Below are positions 1 through 7,464 of a DNA stretch of 9,464 bases, piece after piece. Each line of letters opens with the position of its first letter. Position 1 is the stretch's first letter. The stretch comes from Pseudonocardia sp. (GTDB lineage: Bacteria; Actinomycetota; Actinomycetes; Mycobacteriales; Pseudonocardiaceae). The stretch is from the NCBI GenBank assembly GCA_030453005.1, contig JAKDLE010000064.1, forward strand, positions 1-9,464. Reading direction: 5' to 3'. Below the pieces are notes generated by a model, which was not told the DNA's origin, made no database searches, and saw nothing but the letters and a program-made list of their open reading frames with translations. The position numbers were made by a program, and so were the translations under genes.

Positions 1-192
1 GCCGTCCGGGTCCTTCCGGCGGGCCTTCCAGAGGATGAGCATGGTGAGCTCGGCGAGGTAGTCGCCGGTGAGGACGTCGATGCCCTCACCTCCCACCCGG
101 CCCTCGACCATCTCGCGGGCCGCGGCGATGCGGTCGCCGTAGAAGCCGGAGCAGTTGCCGACCAGGACGGGACGGCGGGGAGCGGCGGTCAT
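1..192 (-). CDS. AtuA-family (DUF1446) acyclic terpene utilisation protein, N-terminal fragment
   Basis: This is a partial gene: the first 64 codons are present and the rest lies beyond the left edge. The reading begins MTAAPRRPVLVGNCSGFYGD and continues with a GIDVLTGDYLAELTMLIL segment, which is the conserved N-terminal pattern I recognise for the AtuA/DUF1446 family. The ATG at 192-190 overlaps the TGA of the preceding gene as ATGA, and an AGGAGG lies 6 nt upstream, so the start is secure and translation is probably coupled. In Pseudomonas, atuA belongs to the citronellol/geraniol catabolic cluster; its reaction is not firmly established, and a late step on the hydroxy-isohexenylglutaryl-CoA intermediate has been proposed. 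Its place at the end of a CoA carboxylase operon fits that role. Full members are several hundred residues long, so downstream motifs cannot be checked here. Confidence 0.85.
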   Translation of the reverse strand, partial: MTAAPRRPVLVGNCSGFYGDRIAAAREMVEGRVGGEGIDVLTGDYLAELTMLILWKARRKDPDG

Positions 193-1022
193 CGGCGGCC
201 TCCTGTGTTCTCGGGATCGGGCACGGCTCCGGGTGACCGCCCGGGACCGGGTGCGCCGGCGAACGTCTGGGCGATCGAGATCCACTCCGTGGCGACGGGA
301 CCGCTGACCTGCAGGTCGGTGTCCGAGACGTGTCGGCGTTGGGTCACGGTGAGGCAGAAGTCGAGCGCGGACCCGGTGACGCGGTCGGTCGCGTCGGGCG
401 GGCCCCACTCCCAGCGGGCGCCGGACGGGGCGTCGATCTCCACGCGCACGGGGGACGTCGGGGCGGGGCGACCGTTCAGCGTGAACACGAACCCGGCGGT
501 CTGCACGCCCAGGTGGGCGATGTGGCGCAACCGGTCGGTGGGTTCGCGGCGGCGGCCGAGGGCGTCGGCGACGTCCTGGCCGTGGGCCCAGGTCTCCATC
601 AGCCGGGCGGTGACCGACGAGAGCGCACTCATGTCGGGCCCGTACCACGGCAACCGGGCCCTGGGTTCGAGCTCGCGGAAGGTGGCGACGAACGCGGTGC
701 GCGCGCGGGCCACCCACGCCCGGACCTCGACCGCGCCGAGCTCGGCGTGATCGGCGGCGATCCGGTCCGGGAAGCCCATCCCGCCCGCCATGAGCACTGC
801 GGCGCCGCGGCGGAAGGCCTCGGGCTCGACGGCGGCCTGCGTGGCGGTCTCGTCGAAGTACGCGAGGTGCGTGAGCGGGTCGCGGATGCTCCCGCCCGCC
901 GCCGGGGTGGCGGCGGAGATCCCGGGGTCGTCGAGGTCGGCGACGAGGGCCTGCACGATCCGGGTCTCGGCGACCAGGTCGTCCAGGACGTCGTCCATGG
1001 ACACCGCTGCACGAGATGTCAC
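189..1022 (-). CDS. TIGR03084-family protein (DinB/mycothiol maleylpyruvate isomerase-like fold)
   Basis: This encodes a probably soluble cytoplasmic protein of 277 residues from GTG 1022, or 269 from the ATG at 998. The N-terminal half is a DinB-like helical bundle with a likely metal site: His52 in LTHLAYFD, then Glu143 and His147 in METWAHGQDV (GTG numbering; subtract 8 for ATG). This H...E-x3-H set matches the zinc ligands of mycothiol-dependent maleylpyruvate isomerase. The C-terminal part, with WEWGPPDA and LDFCLTVTQRRH, resembles the TIGR03084 C-terminal domain. I prefer the GTG start because AGGGG sits 8 nt before it, whereas the ATG has no clear ribosome site. The gene follows the hydratase by 2 nt and overlaps the AtuA-family gene by ATGA. 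Its function is unknown. By family it could be a mycothiol- or metal-dependent accessory enzyme acting on a CoA intermediate, but that is inference. Confidence 0.85.
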   Translation of the reverse strand: MTSRAAVSMDDVLDDLVAETRIVQALVADLDDPGISAATPAAGGSIRDPLTHLAYFDETATQAAVEPEAFRRGAAVLMAGGMGFPDRIAADHAELGAVEVRAWVARARTAFVATFRELEPRARLPWYGPDMSALSSVTARLMETWAHGQDVADALGRRREPTDRLRHIAHLGVQTAGFVFTLNGRPAPTSPVRVEIDAPSGARWEWGPPDATDRVTGSALDFCLTVTQRRHVSDTDLQVSGPVATEWISIAQTFAGAPGPGRSPGAVPDPENTGGRR

Positions 1023-1024
1023 GG

Positions 1025-1785
1025 TCAGATCCCCTGCCAGACCGGGGCCCGCTTCTCGCGGAACGACAACGGGCCTTCCTGGGCGTCCTTCGACAGGTAG
1101 ACCGGCTCCCAGATCTGCTCGGCGACGTCGTAGGCATCGGCGCGGGTGTGGCTCGCGGAGAGATAGGCGGTGCGCTTCGCCGCCAGCACCGACAGCGGGG
1201 CGTTGGCGGCGATCCGCTCCGCCAGCTGCTGGGTGCGTCCGCGGAGATCGGCGAGGGGGACCACGTCGTTGACCAGGCCGTAGGCCTGCGCCCTGGCTGC
1301 GCTGATCGGGTCCCCGGTCAGCAGGATCTCCATCGCGACACGCGGTGGGACCAGCCAGGACAGCGGTGCAGCCCACGGCGAGCCGCGGCCGATCCTGACC
1401 TCGGACACGGCGAACCGGGCGTGGTCGGCGGCGACGACCAGGTCGCACTGCTGGGCGAGCAGGAACCCGCCGCCGTAGGCGATGCCGTTCACGGCGGCGA
1501 TCGTCGGCTTGGGCACCTCGATGTTGCGCCCGAGCTGGGGCAGGAAGTCCGGCGGCGGCACCTGCAGGGCGACGTCGTTCATCTCCTTGAGGTCTCCACC
1601 GGCGCAGAACGCCTTCTCCCCGGCGCCGGTCAGGACCAGGACCTTCGCCTCGTCGTCGGCGTTGAAACGGTGCACACCGTCGAACAGGCCCTCGCGGACG
1701 GCCTTGCTCAGCGCGTTGCGGGCGTCGGGACGGTCGATGGTGAGCCAGGCGACCCCGTTGGTCACCTCGTAGGTCACGGGGCTGC

Positions 1786-1789
<4 letters not shown>
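1025..1789 (-). CDS. Enoyl-CoA hydratase/isomerase (crotonase family), candidate glutaconyl-CoA-type hydratase
   Basis: This is a 254-residue single-domain crotonase, the usual family length. Visible motifs are LTIDRPDARNALS near 16-28, the CoA/oxyanion segment FCAGGDLKEM (61-70), and AVNGIAYGGG (99-108), which supplies the second oxyanion amide. Glu130 in AVSEVRIGRG aligns with rat mitochondrial hydratase Glu164. The partner Glu144 position is Leu110 (GGGFLLA instead of GGGCELA), so the canonical two-glutamate water activation is incomplete. The stretch GRGSPWAAPLSWLVPPRVAM marks an actinobacterial subgroup I have seen annotated only as enoyl-CoA hydratase/isomerase. The ATG overlaps the stop of the carboxylase alpha gene (ATGA), with GGAGGAGGG 3 nt upstream. 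From context it should act on the carboxylase product, as AtuE or LiuC do (inference). A lyase or isomerase activity is possible given the missing glutamate. Confidence 0.9.
1031..1035 (-). promoter_or_regulatory. Ribosome binding site deciding the GTG start at 1022
   Basis: AGGGG on the minus strand lies 8 nt before GTG 1022, inside the last codons of the hydratase gene. The alternative ATG at 998 has only weakly purine-rich sequence upstream. The site therefore favours the longer TIGR03084-family protein. Confidence 0.5.
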
Positions 1790-3792
<2,003 letters not shown>

Positions 3793-3800
3793 GGGGTGCC

Positions 3801-5402
3801 TCACATCCGGAAGACGCCGTAGCCGCGCTGGCCGGCGACGATGTTGGAGTGTGCTGTCGACAGGGCGATGCCGAGCACGGTGCGGGTGTCGCGGGGGTCG
3901 ATCAGTCCGTCGTCGTAGAGCCGGGCCGTCACGAAGAACGAGTGCGACTCCTTCTCGATCTGGGCCTCGACGGCAGCGCGGGTGCGCTCGTCGGCGTCGG
4001 TGTCGAACTCGCGACCCGAGGACTCGGCGGACTGCTTCGCCACGATGCTCATGACGCCGGCGAGCTGCGTCGCGCCCATGACGGCGAGGCGGGAGCCGGC
4101 CCACGCGAACATCAGCCGTGGGTCGTAGGCGCGCCCGGACATGCCGTAGTTGCCCGCCCCGAACGAGGCGGCCAGGTTCACGGTGATGTGGGGGACCTTG
4201 CTGTTGGCCACCGAGTTGATCATTTTGGAGCCGTCCTTGATGATCCCGCCCTGCTCGTAGCTCTTTCCCACCATGTAGCCGGTGGTGTTCTGCAGGAAGA
4301 GCAGCGGGGTGTCGGTCTGGTTGGCGAGCTGGATGAACTCGCTGGCCTTCTTGGCCTCCTCGCTGAACAGCACGCCGCGGGCGTTGGCCAGGATGCCGAC
4401 CGGATACCCGTGCACGGACGCCCATCCGGTGACGAGGCTGGTGCCCCACAGCGGCTTGTACTCGCCGAACCGGGAGCCGTCGACGACCCGGGCGATGACC
4501 TCACGGGGATCGAAGGGCACCTTGATGTCCGACGGGGCGATCCCCAGCAGCTCGTCCGGGTCGTAGACCGGCTCGTCGGCAGGCAGCGTGGGGCCGGGCC
4601 CGAGCTTGCGCCAGTTCAGCTCCGAGACGATCTGCCGGCCGATCCGGACGCAGTCGTGCTCGTCGACGGCGAAGTGGTCGCAGAGGCCGGAGACCTTGGC
4701 GTGCATCGCCGCCCCGCCGAGCTCCTCACCGTCGGACTCCTCACCGGTGGCCATCTTGACCAGCGGCGGCCCGCCCAGGAAGACCTTGGCCTGCTGGTCG
4801 ACCATGACCGCGTAGTCGCACATGCCGGGCACGTAGGCGCCACCGGCTGTGGAGTTGCCGAACACCAGTGCGATGGTCGGTATGGCCATCGACGACAGCT
4901 CGGTGAGGTCATGGAAGATCTTGCCCGCGTGCACGAAGAGCTCCGACTGGGTCGGCAGGTCGGCGCCGCCGGACTCGACCAGGTTGATGACCGGAAGCCG
5001 GTTGATCCGGGCGATCTCCAGTGCGCGCAGCGTCTTCTTCAGGGAGAACGGGTTCATCGCCCCGCCACGGACGGTGGGATCGTGGGCGATGAGCATGCAC
5101 TCCACGCCGGAGACGACGCCGATCCCGGTGACGATGCTGGCTCCGACCGAGAACTGGGTCCCCCAGGCGGCGAGGGTCGACAGCTCGAGGAAGGCGGCAT
5201 CGCGGTCGAGGAGCAGTTCGATCCGCTCACGGACCAGCAGTCGGCCGCGGTCGCGGTGGCGCTGCTGGTAGCGCGGCCCACCCCCGGCGATGGCCGCCTG
5301 GATCTGCTCGTCGAGCTCGGCCAGCACCTGTTCGGAGTGCTTGCGGTTGGACAGGTAGGTCTCGTCCGTGGTGTTCAGCGCCGAGCGCAGGACGGTGGAC
5401 AT
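3801..5402 (-). CDS. Acyl-CoA carboxylase beta subunit (carboxyltransferase), methylcrotonyl/geranyl-CoA type
   Basis: This is a 533-residue carboxyltransferase that moves CO2 from biotin onto an acyl-CoA; the length fits MccB/AtuC (about 535-540). The N-terminal crotonase-like half carries RERIELLLD (58-66), the acyl-CoA/oxyanion segment FGNSTAGGAYVPG (181-193), and FLGGPPLVKMATGEE (208-222). The C-terminal half carries FLQNTTGYMVGKSYEQGGI (369-387), the second oxyanion region FGAGNYGMSGRAYDPR (414-429), and VMGATQLAGVMSIV (441-454). YMVGKSYEQGGI and GNYGMSGRAY place it on the MCC/GCC branch rather than with the propionyl/acetyl-CoA enzymes (family knowledge). I could not place by eye the residue known to separate methylcrotonyl from geranyl substrates. 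The start ATG at 5402 has AAGGGA 6 nt upstream. The gene lies 11 nt after the dehydrogenase and 8 nt before the alpha subunit, consistent with co-translation of the complex. Confidence 0.95.
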   Translation of the reverse strand: MSTVLRSALNTTDETYLSNRKHSEQVLAELDEQIQAAIAGGGPRYQQRHRDRGRLLVRERIELLLDRDAAFLELSTLAAWGTQFSVGASIVTGIGVVSGVECMLIAHDPTVRGGAMNPFSLKKTLRALEIARINRLPVINLVESGGADLPTQSELFVHAGKIFHDLTELSSMAIPTIALVFGNSTAGGAYVPGMCDYAVMVDQQAKVFLGGPPLVKMATGEESDGEELGGAAMHAKVSGLCDHFAVDEHDCVRIGRQIVSELNWRKLGPGPTLPADEPVYDPDELLGIAPSDIKVPFDPREVIARVVDGSRFGEYKPLWGTSLVTGWASVHGYPVGILANARGVLFSEEAKKASEFIQLANQTDTPLLFLQNTTGYMVGKSYEQGGIIKDGSKMINSVANSKVPHITVNLAASFGAGNYGMSGRAYDPRLMFAWAGSRLAVMGATQLAGVMSIVAKQSAESSGREFDTDADERTRAAVEAQIEKESHSFFVTARLYDDGLIDPRDTRTVLGIALSTAHSNIVAGQRGYGVFRM

Positions 5403-5413
5403 CTGCGGTCCCT

Positions 5414-6568
5414 TCAGTACGAGCGGGTCAGGCCGAGGCTGTGCTGGGCGACGAAGTTGAGGACCATCTCCCGGCTGACCGGGGCGATCCGCAGCAGCCG
5501 TGAGATGCCCCAGTACGGGATCAGGCCGTACTCGGTGGCCAGCCCGTTGCCGCCGTGGGTCTGGATGGCCGCCTCCACCGCGGCGCCGGCGGCCTCCGCG
5601 GCGGCGTACTTCGCCATGTTCGACGCCTCCCCGGCCGGCTGCGCGTTGTCGTGCAGCCACGCCGCCTTCTGCGTCATCAGGGCGGCCAGCTCGGTCTCGA
5701 TCTTGGCCTTGGCGAGCGGGTGCGACACGCCCTGGTGGGTGGCGATGGGGACGTCCCACACCTCGCGCGTCTGGGCGTAGGCCGATGCCTGGCCGAGGAC
5801 GTGGCGCGCGACGCCCACACACAGCGCCGCACCGGTGATGCGCTCGGGGTTCAGCCCGTGGAACACCTGGTGGAACCCGCGTCCCTCCTCCCCGACGCGG
5901 GCCTCGGCGGGCACCCGCACGTCATCGAAGTGCAGGACGAACTGCCTCTCGGGGAGCTTCGCCGAGACCGGCAGCGGGGTCCTGCTCAGGCCCGGGGCGT
6001 CCGTCGGCACGATGAACAGGGTCAGCTCGCCGCGGCCGGTGGCCTCGTCGCGGCCGGTGCGGGTGACGAGCAGGATCGCTTCGGCCTCGTCGACGCCGGA
6101 GATGTAGTGCTTGGTGCCGTTGATCAGGTAGTCACCGCCGGCTTTATGGGCGACGGTCGAGAGCTTGTGGGTGTTCGAACCGGCCTCGGGCTCGGTGATG
6201 GCGAAGACCACCTTGGTCTCGCCCGACGCCATCCGGGGGAGCCACTGCGCCTGCTGCTCCGGCGTGCCGAAGCGCGAGATCATCTCGCCGGAGATCGCGG
6301 CCGAGACCAGCAGGAGCAGCAGGGGACAGCCTGCCGCCGCGGTCTCCTCGCAGACCAGCGCGAGCTCGAACATCCCGGCGCCACCCCCGCCGTGCTCTAC
6401 GGGCAGGTTGATGCCGAGGAACCCGCTGTCGCCCAGCGCGGCCCACAGCTCGGTGCACGGTTCCCCGGCCTCCGCCTTCGCCACGTAGTACTCCGGGCCG
6501 AACTTCGACGTGATCGCACGGACCGTTGCGCGGAGTACGCGGTGCTCGTCGGTCTCCTGGAAATCCAC
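5414..6568 (-). CDS. Acyl-CoA dehydrogenase
   Basis: This is a 384-residue FAD-dependent dehydrogenase that should introduce the alpha-beta double bond into an acyl-CoA before carboxylation. Motifs: an N-terminal helical domain (GFLGINLPVEHGG, 49-61), the flavin/substrate motif FAITEPEAGSN (122-132), a beta-barrel segment with DDVRVPAEARVGEEGRGF (215-232), and the C-terminal QTHGGNGLATEYGL (336-349). The usual catalytic YEGT near the C-terminus is absent; the protein has RIAPVSREMVLNF there and ends LGLTRSY. Glu242 in GLNPERI lies at the helix-G position used as base by isovaleryl-CoA and long-chain dehydrogenases, so it is the best catalytic candidate. The GTG start at 6568 is fixed by AGGAGGAG 5 nt upstream. 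This is the first gene of the minus-strand operon, read from the palindrome-bearing divergent promoter. By position it corresponds to AtuD (citronellyl-CoA dehydrogenase) or an isovaleryl-CoA-type enzyme. Confidence 0.93.
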   Translation of the reverse strand: MDFQETDEHRVLRATVRAITSKFGPEYYVAKAEAGEPCTELWAALGDSGFLGINLPVEHGGGGAGMFELALVCEETAAAGCPLLLLLVSAAISGEMISRFGTPEQQAQWLPRMASGETKVVFAITEPEAGSNTHKLSTVAHKAGGDYLINGTKHYISGVDEAEAILLVTRTGRDEATGRGELTLFIVPTDAPGLSRTPLPVSAKLPERQFVLHFDDVRVPAEARVGEEGRGFHQVFHGLNPERITGAALCVGVARHVLGQASAYAQTREVWDVPIATHQGVSHPLAKAKIETELAALMTQKAAWLHDNAQPAGEASNMAKYAAAEAAGAAVEAAIQTHGGNGLATEYGLIPYWGISRLLRIAPVSREMVLNFVAQHSLGLTRSY

Positions 6569-6573
6569 GCGGA

Positions 6574-6581
6574 CTCCTCCT
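6574..6581 (-). promoter_or_regulatory. Ribosome binding site for the acyl-CoA dehydrogenase GTG start
   Basis: AGGAGGAG on the minus strand, 5 nt before GTG 6568, is a near-perfect anti-16S match. It settles the non-ATG start of the first operon gene. Confidence 0.75.
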
Positions 6582-6644
6582 GTCGGGGGCGGGACGGATG
6601 TACCCGGCAGCGGCGCGTCGGCAGACCGCAGCGGTGACCCTACT

Positions 6645-6664
6645 TAGTGCATCATGGTTCACTA
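6645..6664. promoter_or_regulatory. Probable TetR operator (20-bp imperfect palindrome)
   Basis: TAGTGCATCATGGTTCACTA is palindromic at 16 of 20 positions. It has perfect 5-bp outer arms (TAGTG/CACTA) and a central CATG. It is the most AT-rich part of the 180-bp gap (6569-6748) between the divergent dehydrogenase operon and tetR. Size, symmetry and location fit a TetR-family autoregulatory operator controlling both directions. That the neighbouring TetR binds it is inference. Confidence 0.65.
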
Positions 6665-6668
6665 TAAG
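6661..6668. promoter_or_regulatory. Overlapping back-to-back -10-like hexamers of divergent promoters
   Basis: On the plus strand TATAAG (6663-6668) and on the minus strand TATAGT (6666-6661) each match the -10 consensus at 5 of 6 positions and share the TATA core. No good -35 is seen at 17 nt for either. On the minus strand an alternative pair is TTGCGT with CATGAT at 17-nt spacing. All options overlap the palindrome at 6645-6664, so a bound repressor would block both directions. Confidence 0.4.
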
Positions 6669-6748
6669 CGATGACGCAAGCGGCCACGCGAGGCGCCGTC
6701 GCCCGGTTCGGCCGGGGTCGATGCCAGTGAGGGAAGGCGGAGGGCTCG

Positions 6749-7432
6749 ATGGGGGAAGTCGTTCGACGAGCCAGGCGGGATCCGGAGCGCCGGGCACGCA
6801 TTCGCGAAGCAGCGGCGGAGTTGATCGCGACCCGTGGCTATCACGCCGTGGGAGTGGCGGACATCGGCGTGGCGGCTGGCATCGTCGGGTCCGGCGTCTA
6901 CCGGCACTTCGAGAGCAAGTCGGCACTTCTCGCGGTCTTGCTGAAGGACGTCATGGACGGTCTCGTCCGCGACGCCGCCGCGATCGCCGACGTCGGTTCT
7001 GACGATCGCGAAACTGTGTCCGCGCTGGTCAGCAACCACATCCGGGTCGCGGTCGAGCAGCGAAGGGTGCTCCAGGTGTACTTCCGCGAGCTGCCCAGCC
7101 TGCCGGAGCCCGACCAACGTCGGCTGCGTCAGTCGCAGCGCCACTACATCGAGGAATGGGTCGCCGTTCTCGCCCCGCTGCGTCGCGACCTGGCCGACGC
7201 CGAGCTACGGCTGACGGTCCACGCCGCGATCGGGGTCATCCAGTCGATCCTCTTCCACGACATCGGGCTCCCCACGGCCCGGCTGCGTGGGCTCGTCGAG
7301 GAGATGGCGCACGCCTGCCTCGGCCTGAGCGCGGACCAGCCGTCGCCCGTGCGGAGCCTGGCCGCCGAGGCGCCACGGAGTGAATCATCATCACTTAACT
7401 CTTGTGTTCGGCCGAAGTTGCCGCGATGCTGA
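6749..7432 (+). CDS. TetR/AcrR-family transcriptional regulator
   Basis: This 227-residue protein has the classic TetR N-terminal DNA-binding domain: IREAAAELIATRGYHAVGVADI (about 18-39), then the helix-turn-helix with GVAAGIVGSGVYRHFESKSALL (about 40-61), including the family signature VYRHFESK. The remainder is a helical ligand-binding/dimerisation domain, likely for an acyl-CoA or related pathway metabolite given its neighbours (inference). The ATG at 6749 has GGAG 6 nt upstream. The gene is divergent from the dehydrogenase operon and 32 nt ahead of the ligase, so it probably represses both arms and itself through the palindrome at 6645-6664. The last 20 or so residues (serine-rich, then basic) use AT-richer codons and overlap a second operator-like repeat; this tail looks non-conserved. 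Confidence 0.92.
   Translation: MGEVVRRARRDPERRARIREAAAELIATRGYHAVGVADIGVAAGIVGSGVYRHFESKSALLAVLLKDVMDGLVRDAAAIADVGSDDRETVSALVSNHIRVAVEQRRVLQVYFRELPSLPEPDQRRLRQSQRHYIEEWVAVLAPLRRDLADAELRLTVHAAIGVIQSILFHDIGLPTARLRGLVEEMAHACLGLSADQPSPVRSLAAEAPRSESSSLNSCVRPKLPRC
7379..7395. promoter_or_regulatory. Second operator-like inverted repeat upstream of the ligase
   Basis: AGTGA-ATCATCA-TCACT is an inverted repeat with perfect 5-bp arms and a 7-nt spacer. It shares the pattern AGTG-n-ATCAT-...-CACT with the palindrome at 6645-6664, with one base less between the arms. It lies in the final codons of tetR, 70 nt before the ligase start. It may be a weaker site for the same regulator, acting on a ligase promoter inside the end of tetR. 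I see no convincing -35/-10 pair here. Confidence 0.4.
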
Positions 7433-7452
7433 CGCCGCACAGGGAATACGGC

Positions 7453-7459
7453 AAGGAGG
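7453..7459 (+). promoter_or_regulatory. Ribosome binding site deciding the ligase GTG start
   Basis: AAGGAGG ends 5 nt before GTG 7465 and is a full anti-16S match. Upstream in-frame alternatives (ATG 7426, TTG 7402) lack such a site and overlap the tetR stop region. GTG 7465 is therefore chosen. Confidence 0.8.
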
Positions 7460-7464
7460 CTGTT

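Noticed and set aside
3849..5780. Open frame of 643 codons on the plus strand
   Set aside because: It is antisense to the well-supported carboxyltransferase and dehydrogenase genes. The translation is rich in G, R, D, H and V with no family motif, typical of the shadow frame in high-GC genes.
5555..6637. Plus-strand open frame of 360 codons opposite the dehydrogenase
   Set aside because: Shadow frame with low-complexity composition and no recognisable domain; it also runs across the promoter and operator region.
6702..6716. CCCGG-TTCGG-CCGGG hairpin in the tetR leader
   Set aside because: A 5-bp GC stem is common by chance in DNA of this composition and has no U-tract or other attenuator or riboswitch features.
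7402..7464. Longer ligase N-terminus from TTG 7402 or ATG 7426
   Set aside because: Neither has a ribosome site, both overlap tetR coding sequence, and GTG 7465 has a full AAGGAGG at 5 nt.
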